From NCBI GenBank assembly GCA_013297765.1, contig JAAFID010000005.1, forward strand, positions 1 through 47,134: 47,134 bases of DNA, written 5' to 3'. Shown here piece by piece: positions 35,880-44,721 of the stretch (position 1 is its first letter; each line of letters starts with the position of its first letter). A program made the position numbers and the translations under genes. Source of the DNA: Cytophagales bacterium. Its GTDB lineage: Bacteria; Bacteroidota; Bacteroidia; Cytophagales; Cytophagaceae. The notes beneath the pieces were generated by a model. The model saw only the letters and a list, made by a program, of their open reading frames with translations, was not told where the DNA came from and did no database searches.

Positions 35880-36632
35880 ATGATTGAGGTAAATAATGTA
35901 AATAAAACTTTTCGAGACAAAAAAATACTTACAGATGTATCCATGTCTTTTGTAAAAGGTAAAACCAATTTGATTATTGGGGCAAGCGGTACAGGTAAAA
36001 GCGTATTGTTGAAATGTATAGTTGGTTTGGTAAAGCCAGAAACAGGTACTATCAAATACGATGGGCGAGATTTTCTTACTGCCGATAGTGAGGTGCAAAA
36101 AGACATAAGAAGAGAAATGGGCATGCTGTTTCAAGGCGGTGCACTGTTCGATTTTAAAACAGTACATGAAAATGTGATGTTTCCCCTGCACATGCTTAGC
36201 GAAATGGGCAAAAGCGAAAAAATGGATCGGGTAGCATTTTGCTTGCAACGGGTAGGGCTAGACAAAGTAGGCAACCTATTTCCCTCGCAGATAAGTGGCG
36301 GTATGCAAAAACGAGTAGGCATAGCACGTGCTATAGTGATGAACCCACAATACCTCTTTTGCGACGAACCCAATTCGGGGCTAGACCCACAGACGGCAAT
36401 AAAAATAGACGATTTGATTCAAGAAATTACCCACGAATACAACACTACTACTGTGATTGTTACCCACGATATGAACTCGGTGGTAAGCATAGGCGAATAC
36501 ATTGCCTTTATATACCAAGGAATGAAGGTATGGGAAGGCGACAAAGACAATATTCTTCAAACAGAATCTAAGCCATTGCAAGATTTTATATTTGCCAATA
36601 AGTTGATTAGAGATAGAAAGGCGATGATGTAG
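35880..36632 (+). CDS. mlaF: MlaF-type ABC transporter ATP-binding protein (pair without MCE protein)
   Basis: The 250-residue ATPase has Walker A (GASGTGKSVLLK), signature (ISGGMQKRVGIARA), Walker B (YLFCDEPNSGLD) and switch histidine (VIVTHDMNS). The -GGM-KR- signature is typical of MlaF proteins. It starts 12 bases after the MlaE gene and must energise that permease. An NlpC/P60 gene follows in the opposite direction 10 bases later, so the operon holds only these two genes. Confidence 0.93.
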   Translation: MIEVNNVNKTFRDKKILTDVSMSFVKGKTNLIIGASGTGKSVLLKCIVGLVKPETGTIKYDGRDFLTADSEVQKDIRREMGMLFQGGALFDFKTVHENVMFPLHMLSEMGKSEKMDRVAFCLQRVGLDKVGNLFPSQISGGMQKRVGIARAIVMNPQYLFCDEPNSGLDPQTAIKIDDLIQEITHEYNTTTVIVTHDMNSVVSIGEYIAFIYQGMKVWEGDKDNILQTESKPLQDFIFANKLIRDRKAMM

Positions 36633-36642
36633 AGAGTAAAGA

Positions 36643-37446
36643 TTACACCCTAATCACTTTCAATAAATAATGAGAATAGGATTGCAATTCCTCATTAAAA
36701 ATTCCTGTAGTATCTAATTTATCTATTCTCACTTCTCCCGAGGCGTGTATTATTTTATCCCCTTCTAGCACGATGCCTACATGGGTAATTTTCGTTTCGT
36801 TGGGCGACGAATTGAAGAATGCCAAATCTCCTTGTTTCGCTTCTGTCAAATCTATTTTATTTCCCATTTCTGCCTGTTGCCAAGCATCTCGTGGCAGTGG
36901 CTTGAATAGGTGTTTGAAAATTTGCTGCACAAAGCCAGAGCAATCGACACCAAAAAAAGTACGCCCACCCCATAAATACGGGGCAGCAAGGTAGGTAAGG
37001 GCATATTCTAATGCCCAATCGTCGAAATAGGAATTGCCAATATGCTGCTCAAAATTATTGATGACTTCTCCTTTAGCATACCCCAAATCTATTTCAAAAT
37101 TTTCGTTTAGAAATGGCAATGTGCTGCCGCCCAAAATAGGAAAACTGGTATTGCCAACCGCCACAATTGCGATACCGTGGTGGGTATATGGGTGCAGTGT
37201 TTCGGTATGTGCTTGATAGTATTTTTGATTTACAGAACGATATTGCTTTGCATCTACCCAGCCTTGGTAGTCGTCGTGTGAAATTTCTATTTTAAGCCAT
37301 TTTTTATTTTCTGAAATTTTCAAAACAGAGAACACCTCGCCAAACAATAGCTGGGTAGTAAGTTCGGCTTTGTCGCTTGGTTCTGATCTAACAGGCACTA
37401 GGCTAAGGTGGCAAATGCCATAATTGATAGGCAAAGAATCTTTCAA
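36643..37446 (-). CDS. C40 family (NlpC/P60) peptidase with N-terminal SH3-like domains
   Basis: The 267-residue protein has a bacterial SH3 domain first (about 8-75; LSLVPVRSEPSDKAE, LLFGEVF), a second SH3-like segment (about 80-130), then the NlpC/P60 fold with Cys169 (GVDCSGFVQQ), His222 (THVGIVL) and His234 (IIHASGEV). These enzymes cut the gamma-D-Glu to diamino acid bond in peptidoglycan stem peptides, often during recycling. No signal peptide is seen, which fits a cytoplasmic recycling enzyme. The start is TTG 37446: an in-frame stop lies just upstream and no ATG is available. Confidence 0.9.
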   Translation of the reverse strand: MKDSLPINYGICHLSLVPVRSEPSDKAELTTQLLFGEVFSVLKISENKKWLKIEISHDDYQGWVDAKQYRSVNQKYYQAHTETLHPYTHHGIAIVAVGNTSFPILGGSTLPFLNENFEIDLGYAKGEVINNFEQHIGNSYFDDWALEYALTYLAAPYLWGGRTFFGVDCSGFVQQIFKHLFKPLPRDAWQQAEMGNKIDLTEAKQGDLAFFNSSPNETKITHVGIVLEGDKIIHASGEVRIDKLDTTGIFNEELQSYSHYLLKVIRV

Positions 37447-37625
37447 AATATTTTCAAAATTAATGGTATGTAAGCAGTCTTTTTTTAATCAATAAATCAG
37501 CAAAAGCCATTAATCTAGTTGGCAATTGACAAGCTATTGTGTACTGAAAAAAATCTAAAATTGAAGATAACAACTAATACCAATGCTTAATTCATTTCAA
37601 TTAAAAATATTTTTGCTGCTGCATT

Positions 37626-38108
37626 CTAAACATTTAATTGCCAAATATAGAAATTAAGCAATGAAGCAAAACTAACCCATAGCAAATACGGTATTTGTAG
37701 CCATGCAGCAGTAGTAGAGAGCTTGTAAAACCTCACTATCATCAGCAAAATCATAATCCATAGTGCAATGATATTTATAAAAGCCATTAATGGTGACCTA
37801 AGGTAAAAGAAACTGTATGACCATAATATATTTAAACACAATTGGGTGAAAAATATAATCATGGCATTTTTTCTATCTTCTTGTGGTGGCAAAGTGGAAA
37901 TGATATAAATAGAAATTCCCATGAGGATGTACAAAGTAGTCCACACTGGTGCAAATATCCATGACGGTGGGTTGAAAGATGGCTTGTTCAACACCAAGTA
38001 CCAACTGGTGACTGACGATTGGGTAAAGTATGAACCGATGAAGCCCGCAGCTAGGCAAATGCCAATGTACAATGCTAGTTTACCAAATTGAATGTTTTTA
38101 AGTGTCAT
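37626..38108 (-). CDS. tspO: TspO/MBR family tryptophan-rich sensory protein
   Basis: The 160-residue five-helix membrane protein has the family core KPSFNPPSWIFAPVWTTLYI and LMGISIYI, then LCLNILWSYSFF. TspO proteins bind porphyrins and cholesterol-like ligands and regulate tetrapyrrole or stress responses. It lies 25 bases after rpoN on the same strand and may share its transcript. Proximity of a photolyase and TspO could reflect light or oxidative stress, but that is conjecture. Confidence 0.92.
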   Translation of the reverse strand: MTLKNIQFGKLALYIGICLAAGFIGSYFTQSSVTSWYLVLNKPSFNPPSWIFAPVWTTLYILMGISIYIISTLPPQEDRKNAMIIFFTQLCLNILWSYSFFYLRSPLMAFINIIALWIMILLMIVRFYKLSTTAAWLQIPYLLWVSFASLLNFYIWQLNV

Positions 38109-38133
38109 TTCTTTGTTTCTATTTTTTTAAAAT

Positions 38134-39585
38134 TTAGTTTATTGATTTTCTCATTTTTGCTATCGGCAGCCCTAGGCATTCTCTATATTTTGCTACTGTA
38201 CGCCTAGCTATGGTATAGCCTTGGCCTTTTAATCCTTCTGATATTTGCAAGTCGGTGAGTGGCTCAGATTTGTTTTCGGCAACCAGTATTTCTTTGATGA
38301 TGTCTTGAATCTCTTTGTTAGACACCACGTCGCCATTGTCTTTTGATAGGGCTTCGGTAAATAAGGTTTTCAATAACACAGTGCCAAAATCAGTTTGTAC
38401 ATACTTAGTGCTAGTGACTCTGGAAACTGTTGCAATATCCATTTCTATCAATTCGGCAATATTTTTAAGAATCATGGGGCGTAGAGTTTTGTTGTCGCCT
38501 GTGCAGAAATACTCATACTGAAACTGTGCAATGGCCTTAATTGTTTTCAGCATGGTTTGTTCTCTTTGTTTTATAGCATCTATAAACCACTTGGCGGTGG
38601 CTATTTTAGATTTAAAAAATCCAATGGCGGCCTTATCTCTTTTCTTTAATTGTGCTCTATTTTCTTTGCCCTCGCTTACCATATCTACTACCGATCGGCT
38701 TAGTTTTATGTCGGGAAGGTTTTTATTGATCAATCCCACGACTAGTTCTCCATTTTCGCATCTTACCGAGTATTCGGGTACTACTTGGTTGTAGTGCACT
38801 CTTTCATCGGTAAATATATTGGGCTTAGGGCTTAGTTTTGAAATAAGTAAAATACAGCCTCGCAACTGGTCGCCGTCTATGTGTAGCAGACGTTGTATTT
38901 TATCAAAATTTCTATTTTCTAATTCAAAAATATGGTTCTCTAATATTTTTTGTGTCAGTTTAAAAAAGGGTTCTTGCCTTTTATTTTTATTCAGTTGCAG
39001 CAGCAGGCATTCTTGCAAATTTCTAGCACCTATGCCTACAGGGTCGCACGATTGTATGTATGCAAGTGCTTGTTGGAAATCGGCAATTGTTACTTCATAA
39101 TCATTGGCAAATAAAAACTGGTCTAGCAACTCTTCTAGGTCGGTGCGAAGGTAGCCATCATCGTCTAGCGAATCGGTAAGAAAAAGGGCAACCTCTCTTT
39201 GTAGCACGCTTAGTGCCATCATCGACACTTGATGTTTTATTCGTTCATGAAATGAAGTTTGCTGCACTATGGGCATACTGTAATCTGCATCATCAGAATA
39301 ATCAGTTTCCAGCTTGGTTTTGTATTGAGGTATTTCGTCGTCGTATTCATCGTAAAAATCTGCATAATCGTCCATCGAATTTTCTGCACCTTCGGTTATG
39401 TCTTCTACCTCGGCAGTATCGCTATCATTGTCGTCTATGGCTTCTTCCAATGCTGGGTTTTCTTCTATTTCATCTTTTATTTTTTGTTGCAATTCTTGAG
39501 TGCTCAGGTGCAAAAGATTGAGCATTTGGATTTGTAGCGGAGAAAATTTCTGAGATTGTTTTTGCTCTTGAGATTGGTGCATCAT
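38134..39585 (-). CDS. rpoN: RNA polymerase sigma-54 factor
   Basis: The 483-residue protein has the glutamine-rich region I (QSQKFSPLQIQMLNLLHLST and EIEENPALEE), an acidic region II, the core-binding domain (about 115-300) and the C-terminal DNA-binding part ending with the RpoN box ARRTVAKYRE. Sigma-54 reads -24/-12 promoters and needs an AAA+ activator. An ATG immediately follows the first, so the start may be either. TspO follows downstream. No activator gene and no clear -24/-12 promoter are seen in this window. Confidence 0.97.
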   Translation of the reverse strand: MMHQSQEQKQSQKFSPLQIQMLNLLHLSTQELQQKIKDEIEENPALEEAIDDNDSDTAEVEDITEGAENSMDDYADFYDEYDDEIPQYKTKLETDYSDDADYSMPIVQQTSFHERIKHQVSMMALSVLQREVALFLTDSLDDDGYLRTDLEELLDQFLFANDYEVTIADFQQALAYIQSCDPVGIGARNLQECLLLQLNKNKRQEPFFKLTQKILENHIFELENRNFDKIQRLLHIDGDQLRGCILLISKLSPKPNIFTDERVHYNQVVPEYSVRCENGELVVGLINKNLPDIKLSRSVVDMVSEGKENRAQLKKRDKAAIGFFKSKIATAKWFIDAIKQREQTMLKTIKAIAQFQYEYFCTGDNKTLRPMILKNIAELIEMDIATVSRVTSTKYVQTDFGTVLLKTLFTEALSKDNGDVVSNKEIQDIIKEILVAENKSEPLTDLQISEGLKGQGYTIARRTVAKYRECLGLPIAKMRKSIN

Positions 39586-39746
39586 GATAGGTGAACTTTA
39601 AAAATTAAAAATCATTTGTGCCAATTATTTCAATAGTTAAGCCAGTTATATTTTAACCATTTATTATGCTTTATTTTAATTGTAATAAAATGATATTCAA
39701 TTAATAAAAAATATATTTTTTAATTTCTAATTCTCCCTAAAACAAA

Positions 39747-39773
39747 AAAGTGGGGAACAAATTCCCCACTTTT
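39747..39773 (-). terminator. Rho-independent terminator of the YtxH/holin-like cluster
   Basis: A perfect stem of about 11 pairs (AAAGTGGGGAA with TTCCCCACTTT) around the loop CAAA, followed on the minus strand by six T residues. It lies 42 bases after the stop of the 136-residue gene and upstream of rpoN, so it separates the two transcription units. Confidence 0.9.
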
Positions 39774-39815
39774 ACAAATGGTTTCTACACTGTGGTATGG
39801 TTTTTTAGTAAATTT

Positions 39816-40226
39816 TTATCTGTCAAATGATTTTTCGTTATGCTCGGCAAGCAGCTTAGGTGTTGCTTTTTTCTTGCCAATATAGTTTACAATCGATTGG
39901 ATGATACTTACTCCATTTTTTTCAACATAGTTGCCTACAATATTTTTAGATGCTGCGGTCAATAGCCAGCGTAAAGGCCAGCCAAAGCCAGCAAATACAG
40001 TGCGGCTAGCTATTTTGCCCACTACATTAGTAATCATATTTCCTGCAAAACCATTGGGTGGCGATATGATACTTTTGGCCACATTTACCATTACCTTGCT
40101 AGGGCTTAGGCTTTGTTCTAGCATGTGTACTTCATATTTCAAATTTGCTTTCGCATCCCCCATTTCTAGTTGCAATTTTTTTCTTTCCTTTATCAATTGC
40201 TCTAGGTTTTCGATATTATTTATCAT
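39816..40226 (-). CDS. 136-residue protein of the YtxH/holin-like envelope cluster, unknown
   Basis: The N-terminus is a charged coiled coil (MINNIENLEQLIKERKKLQL), then an amphipathic and weakly hydrophobic central part (VFAGFGWPLRWLLTAA) and a basic end. It overlaps the preceding holin-like gene by 11 bases, so translation is coupled. I know no function. Its place as last gene of a YtxH, holin-X-like, third-protein set suggests a membrane-associated stress function. Confidence 0.8.
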   Translation of the reverse strand: MINNIENLEQLIKERKKLQLEMGDAKANLKYEVHMLEQSLSPSKVMVNVAKSIISPPNGFAGNMITNVVGKIASRTVFAGFGWPLRWLLTAASKNIVGNYVEKNGVSIIQSIVNYIGKKKATPKLLAEHNEKSFDR

Positions 40227-40563
40227 AAAATATTTTTTTAATAATGAGGTTGATAATGGAATCTTGAATAAGGCGTTTACCTATTACCAGCGTGAATACA
40301 AATAGTGCTAGATAAAACCCAGTAATAGCAAAGAAACCTATGGCAACGCTACCTGTAGCAGTAGCTATCCACCAGGCAAAGCCTATGCTTGCAAAGATGA
40401 GGATAAAAAGCCCCAAAACAGACAGCACAACGCCTGCCGCTATGGTAGATACTACTCTAGAAGATTTCTCTACTACATCCAAGAATATGATTTCTCCTTT
40501 TGTCTCTAAGTAGGTAGTAGCATAATCTACAATAGTGCCCAGTTTAGATTTAGTGTGTTCCAT
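40216..40563 (-). CDS. Phage-holin-like (holin-X/DUF1469-type) membrane protein
   Basis: The 115-residue protein has two membrane helices (about 37-61, VSTIAAGVVLSVLGLFILIF; and 68-95, GSVAIGFFAITGFYLALFVF) and an amphipathic C-terminus. It fits the small chromosomal holin-X/DUF1469-like family, which is not phage in this setting: there are no phage genes here. It lies between the YtxH gene (19-base gap) and the 136-residue gene (overlap). Confidence 0.82.
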   Translation of the reverse strand: MEHTKSKLGTIVDYATTYLETKGEIIFLDVVEKSSRVVSTIAAGVVLSVLGLFILIFASIGFAWWIATATGSVAIGFFAITGFYLALFVFTLVIGKRLIQDSIINLIIKKIFYDK

Positions 40564-40582
40564 AGGTTTCTTTGATTTAATA

Positions 40583-40867
40583 TTAATTTTGATTTACATT
40601 CTGTTTGGCTTTGTTCATCATATTGTTGGCCTCGTCTTTTGCTCTATTTACTAGCTCTTCAGAAGTGCTCATGATGGAATTTTTCAATTTTCCAGCTAGC
40701 TCTTTTCCTTCTTCTATTTTAAATTTCAATTCCTCTGCCAAATCATTTGCAGAATCAAGAATTTTTTTCCTAGTGTCAGCTCCTTTTTCAGGGGCAAATA
40801 AAACGCCAAGTACTGCACCAGCAGCAGCACCCAAGAGCAATGCTCCGATTACTTTTTTAGTAGACAT
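40583..40867 (-). CDS. YtxH domain-containing protein
   Basis: The 94-residue protein begins with a glycine/alanine-rich membrane helix and the YtxH hallmark [22 protein letters not shown], followed by a long amphipathic helix ([16 protein letters not shown]…). YtxH-like proteins are general-stress, membrane-associated proteins of unknown mechanism. It is the first gene of the three-gene cluster and is divergent from the MlaEFD operon. Confidence 0.9.
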   Translation of the reverse strand: MSTKKVIGALLLGAAAGAVLGVLFAPEKGADTRKKILDSANDLAEELKFKIEEGKELAGKLKNSIMSTSEELVNRAKDEANNMMNKAKQNVNQN

Positions 40868-40989
40868 AATGTTAAAATTTTAAGTTTAATGAATAATTGT
40901 TTTGAATTAGAATTTTAAAAAACTGTGCCACGCAGGGTTGGTGGCGATGGCATGAGATTTTATAGGTTTTTTGAAAATTCTTTACAATT

Positions 40990-41799
40990 ATGGACAATCA
41001 ACCACAGGCCTCGCCTGATATTTTTTCAAAAACCAAAGCCTACTTTGCCCAGTTGGCAATGGTAGCACGATTTATCAGTAAAACATTCAAAGAAATATTT
41101 CTATTTGTAAAGCCACCACACGAGTTTGATGAACTGTTTAAACAGTGTTTTAAAATAGGCAACAAATCGTTGGTATTAGTTGCCATTACAGGCTTTATCA
41201 TGGGGTTGGTGCTTACCATTCAATCTCGCCCAGTATTGGCCGAGTTTGGTGCTACCTCTTGGTTACCTGCTATGGTGAGTATTTCATTCATTAGAGAAAT
41301 AGGCCCAGTAATTACGGCATTGATATGTGCAGGCAAGATAGGGTCGGGCATAGGTGCAGAAGTAGGCTCTATGAAGGTTACAGAGCAAATAGAAGCGATG
41401 GAAGTGTCGGCTACCAATCCTTTCAAATTTATTGTTGCCACAAGAGTAATCGCTTGCTCGCTCATGGTGCCGCTGCTGGTACTATTTTCCGATGCTTGCG
41501 GTATGTTGGGGTCACTTACAGGCATCAATATTTATGGCGACATGAATATGAATTTGTTTTTTGCCCAGGCTATTGCATCCCTTGAATTTGCCGACTTTTT
41601 TCCTGCCATGATTAAATCTGTTTTGTTTGGTTTTGTAATAGGGGTGGTAGGTTGCTACCAAGGGTTCAATGCTGGCCGAGGCACTGAAAGTGTAGGTACA
41701 GCCGCCAACTCGGCAGTGGTTATTTCTTCTATGATCATCTTTTTTGTCGATTTAATAGTGGTGCAGTTAAGTGAAGTTTACAACACACTTTCCAATTAA
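40990..41799 (+). CDS. mlaE: MlaE-family ABC transporter permease (MlaEFD operon)
   Basis: The 269-residue permease has the MlaE core (GFIMGLVLTIQSRP, GKIGSGIGAEVGSMKVTEQ, IEAMEVSATNPFKFIVATRV) and about five membrane segments. It forms the inner-membrane channel of a phospholipid transporter. It is the first gene of MlaE, MlaF, MlaD and the 160-residue unknown, all on one strand with gaps of 13-34 bases. It differs clearly from the MlaE at 35139-35867. Confidence 0.94.
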   Translation: MDNQPQASPDIFSKTKAYFAQLAMVARFISKTFKEIFLFVKPPHEFDELFKQCFKIGNKSLVLVAITGFIMGLVLTIQSRPVLAEFGATSWLPAMVSISFIREIGPVITALICAGKIGSGIGAEVGSMKVTEQIEAMEVSATNPFKFIVATRVIACSLMVPLLVLFSDACGMLGSLTGINIYGDMNMNLFFAQAIASLEFADFFPAMIKSVLFGFVIGVVGCYQGFNAGRGTESVGTAANSAVVISSMIIFFVDLIVVQLSEVYNTLSN

Positions 41800-41812
41800 A
41801 ATAATTAAAAAT

Positions 41813-42547
41813 ATGAGCGAGAAAGTGGCAGAAATAAAAGGCATCTATCAGTCTTTTGGCAGTCAAGAAGTACTGAAAAATCTAAGTCTGGATTTGTACA
41901 AAGGCGAAAATTTGGTAGTGCTGGGCAAATCGGGTACTGGCAAATCGGTACTTATCAAATGCCTTGTAGGGCTTATTGGTATAGATAAAGGCACTATGAC
42001 CATATTGGGCAAAAGTGTAGAAACGGCAAATGAAAATGAGCTAATGGAAATAAGAAAGAAAGTCGGTTTCTTATTTCAAAGTGCCGCACTATACGATTCT
42101 ATGAGTGTAAGGGAAAACCTAGAATTTCCATTAAAAAGAATAGAAACCAATATATCTAAATCAGATTTAGAATTGAGAACGGTGGAGGCCTTAGAAAATG
42201 TGGGCTTGCTCGACGCAATAGACAAAATGCCTTCTCAACTTTCGGGCGGTATGCGCAAAAGAGTAGGTTTGGCTAGAACTATTGTTTTGAATCCTGAAAT
42301 CATATTGTACGACGAGCCCACTACAGGCCTAGACAGCATTACCTCCAGAGAAATAAGCGATTTGATACTTTCACTACAGCAGAAATACAATACCTCTTCC
42401 ATCATCATTACCCATGATATGCCTTGTGCCAAGCATACTGCAAATCGCATCATCATTCTTGCAGAGGGCAAGGAAATAGCCGAAGGAAGCTATGAAGAAT
42501 TAGCAAATTCTACAGATTCATTGATCAATTCATTTTTCAAACAATAA
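41813..42547 (+). CDS. mlaF: MlaF-type ABC transporter ATP-binding protein (MlaEFD operon)
   Basis: The 244-residue ATPase has Walker A (GKSGTGKSVLIK), signature (LSGGMRKRVGLAR), Walker B (IILYDEPTTGLD) and switch His (IIITHDMP). An in-frame TTG/ATG-like extension into the MlaE gene (41771) exists, but ATG 41813, 13 bases after the MlaE stop, gives the usual N-terminus MSEKVAEIKG. It powers the adjacent MlaE/MlaD complex. Confidence 0.94.
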   Translation: MSEKVAEIKGIYQSFGSQEVLKNLSLDLYKGENLVVLGKSGTGKSVLIKCLVGLIGIDKGTMTILGKSVETANENELMEIRKKVGFLFQSAALYDSMSVRENLEFPLKRIETNISKSDLELRTVEALENVGLLDAIDKMPSQLSGGMRKRVGLARTIVLNPEIILYDEPTTGLDSITSREISDLILSLQQKYNTSSIIITHDMPCAKHTANRIIILAEGKEIAEGSYEELANSTDSLINSFFKQ

Positions 42548-42563
42548 TAAATACAACATCATT

Positions 42564-43304
42564 ATGGAAAACAATAAAAATTCATCGTGGAAACTAGGCA
42601 TATTTATAGCCGCAGGCCTTGCTATCTTTATCTTCTTTATATTTTACATAGGGAAAAATAAGAATATATTTTCCTCTACCATATCGCTTCATAGCCAGTT
42701 CGACAACGTAGGCGGCCTCGCAGTAGGCAACAATGTACGGTTTGCAGGCATCAAAGTAGGGTCGGTAACGGGCATAGCCATAGAAAACGATACCACAGTG
42801 CGGGTAGATATCATCGTGGAAGAAAATGTTCAAAAATTTATCAAGCAAGATTCCAAACTGGCCATAGGTTCTGATGGTTTAATGGGCGATAAAGTCATCA
42901 ACATCATACAGGGCAGTGTGGCCGCTGCCACTATACAAAATGGAGAAATGCTGGCATCTACCAAGCCATTTGACACTGACAAGCTGATGGCAAGCCTACA
43001 AAAAACGGTGTACAATGCCGAAACAGTAGCAACGGAGATAGCCTCCATTACCAAAAAGATGAACAGTCGCAATGGTATCATAGGTAGGCTGCTAGACGAT
43101 AGTTCTTTTTCTGATCGCATTACCAAAACGGTAAAAAATCTGGAGCAAGCCTCTGGCGGCTTGTCGCAAAATATGGAAGCGGCGAAAAGTAGTTTTTTAT
43201 TGAAAGGATATTTTAAGAAAAAAGAAAAGAAGCAAAAGGAAAATGAAGAGGAAAAAAAGAATGAAACTGAAGACAAGTTAAAAATTAAGATTAAAACAAA
43301 ATAA
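42564..43304 (+). CDS. mlaD: MlaD/MCE family substrate-binding protein
   Basis: The 246-residue protein has an N-terminal membrane helix (about 10-27, LGIFIAAGLAIFIFFIFYIG) and one MCE domain (about 35-125; FDNVGGLAVGNNVRFAGIKVG, GLMGDKVINI). MCE rings sit on MlaE and pass lipids across the periplasm. A helical region and a strongly basic/acidic C-terminal tail (EKKQKENEEEKKNETEDK) follow; the direction of lipid flow is not readable. Confidence 0.93.
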   Translation: MENNKNSSWKLGIFIAAGLAIFIFFIFYIGKNKNIFSSTISLHSQFDNVGGLAVGNNVRFAGIKVGSVTGIAIENDTTVRVDIIVEENVQKFIKQDSKLAIGSDGLMGDKVINIIQGSVAAATIQNGEMLASTKPFDTDKLMASLQKTVYNAETVATEIASITKKMNSRNGIIGRLLDDSSFSDRITKTVKNLEQASGGLSQNMEAAKSSFLLKGYFKKKEKKQKENEEEKKNETEDKLKIKIKTK

Positions 43305-43338
43305 AACATATACTCCATAATACTGTAAATATAAAACC

Positions 43339-43821
43339 ATGAACACATTGTTAAATAGTAGCTTATTTCCTGATATGGAGTTTGATATTCATTATACTTC
43401 CAAAGAATTGGTGTCTATTCTCAAAATTATATTGGCAGATACCAATGAGTTATTTATAAAAAGCAACAACCTATTAGAACTGTTGCTAGGTCCAGCCTAT
43501 ACAGAGGCAAGGGTAGAGGTAGAAAATTGCTGCCATGAATTGACCCTGACACTTCCTTTGTTTTATGAAGCCATGTGGAATGCCAATTTGGATGCCTCAA
43601 AAATTGCCTGCAATCTTCAACTTTTCGCTACACCCACATACACTGGCTGGACAGATAGAATGAGGGAACTAGCCACTATTCATCAAAAAATACGAAACAA
43701 TATATTGGCAGTATTTATGAATTTTAATGAAGTAGATTTTCCCGCAGTTTTTCAATACCTAAAAATCCGATTGGGCATACACGAAAAATATATTTGGAAT
43801 TTGAGAGCAATTTTGGATTGA
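43339..43821 (+). CDS. 160-residue helical protein downstream of mlaD, unknown
   Basis: An ATG-initiated ORF 34 bases after the MlaD stop, on the same strand, with codon use like its neighbours. The protein is almost wholly alpha-helical by pattern (SKELVSILKIILADTNELFI, ELATIHQKIRNNILAVFMNF) and has no signal peptide, membrane helix or recognisable motif. I do not know the family. Its place as fourth gene of the operon suggests a cytoplasmic accessory to MlaEFD or a hitch-hiking gene. It is convergent with the T9SS cargo gene, 16 bases away. Confidence 0.78.
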   Translation: MNTLLNSSLFPDMEFDIHYTSKELVSILKIILADTNELFIKSNNLLELLLGPAYTEARVEVENCCHELTLTLPLFYEAMWNANLDASKIACNLQLFATPTYTGWTDRMRELATIHQKIRNNILAVFMNFNEVDFPAVFQYLKIRLGIHEKYIWNLRAILD

Positions 43822-43837
43822 TGTATGGGGTGAGGGT

Positions 43838-44716
43838 TTACTCTCTCACTACCTTTTTACTCATTATTGCCCCATTTACAGTAGCTACTACCACATACAT
43901 ACCTTTGGGAAATGCCGATAGGTCTAGTGTGTTGGGGTTGATAAAGCTTGGCACTATTTCATTTCCTTGGGCATTGTACACTTGTATGTTGGTTGGTTCT
44001 CCATCGATATGAAACAGTCCTGTGGCAGAGGGGTTGGGGGTAAGGGTGAAGGATTGGGGGGATGATTCTATTTCGGCAGAAGTAGGAGTATTTATACAAT
44101 CAAATTTTACCTCGTAACAATTGGCGGTTATATAAAAAACTTGTTTATCTGGCGAAGGCGGAACTGAGGATTCGCCCATAAATTGTAAGAATGAGAATAC
44201 TTTTTCGACGTTCATATTTATAGGTAAAACTCTGTTGCTAATTTCATTTAAAGAATCTACAATATGAAATTGCATTGTAGTTAGACCCCATTTAGCTTTT
44301 TTTAGAGTTGGATATTCATTCTTATCACTATTAAAATAAAAATCGGATTGACCTCTATTATCTTGTGAACTAGGTATAGCTTTGTAAAAAGTTAAATCTA
44401 TAATGGGAGTTGGCGACGAAGTAAATTCAAATTCCCTAATAAGAATCTTAAATTCGTTCATTAAAGGTGTAGTGAACCTATAAAGTGTAGAATCTTTATT
44501 TGTATATACCTTGTTGTCAATGGTATATTTAATAACTGCCGATATACTATCGTCCTTCGATATATTTTTAATATCTTCAAAATTAGAAGACCCAAAACTA
44601 GAACCAAAAATTACCCTCGCTACTTTCCCTTTAATACAAATACTATATGTTTGGCAAAATGAGGTTTTAGCATATAAAAATAACACCATAATTAAATATC
44701 TTTTTTTCATCATCAT
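43838..44716 (-). CDS. T9SS type A cargo protein, unknown ectodomain
   Basis: The 292-residue protein has a signal peptide (KKRYLIMVLFLYAKTSFCQ), a ~190-residue ectodomain I cannot assign, and a type A sorting tail from FTLTPNPSATGLFHI to the end (PKGMYVVVATVNGAIMSKKV). Three ATGs in a row open the gene; 44716 is only five bases after the stop of the larger cargo gene upstream, so the two are coupled. Function is unknown; it should be exported and surface-attached or released. Confidence 0.85.
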   Translation of the reverse strand: MMMKKRYLIMVLFLYAKTSFCQTYSICIKGKVARVIFGSSFGSSNFEDIKNISKDDSISAVIKYTIDNKVYTNKDSTLYRFTTPLMNEFKILIREFEFTSSPTPIIDLTFYKAIPSSQDNRGQSDFYFNSDKNEYPTLKKAKWGLTTMQFHIVDSLNEISNRVLPINMNVEKVFSFLQFMGESSVPPSPDKQVFYITANCYEVKFDCINTPTSAEIESSPQSFTLTPNPSATGLFHIDGEPTNIQVYNAQGNEIVPSFINPNTLDLSAFPKGMYVVVATVNGAIMSKKVVRE

Positions 44717-44721
44717 CTTTT

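Noticed and set aside
39586-39640. TTGGCAC upstream of rpoN, and TGGCAC upstream of the YtxH gene (around 40930), as sigma-54 promoters
   Set aside because: Both have the -24 GG but lack the -12 GC at the required 10-base spacing (TT instead), so neither is a credible sigma-54 site.
40216-40563. Holin-like gene as a prophage remnant
   Set aside because: No endolysin, structural or integrase genes nearby; the protein belongs to a chromosomal YtxH-linked cluster.
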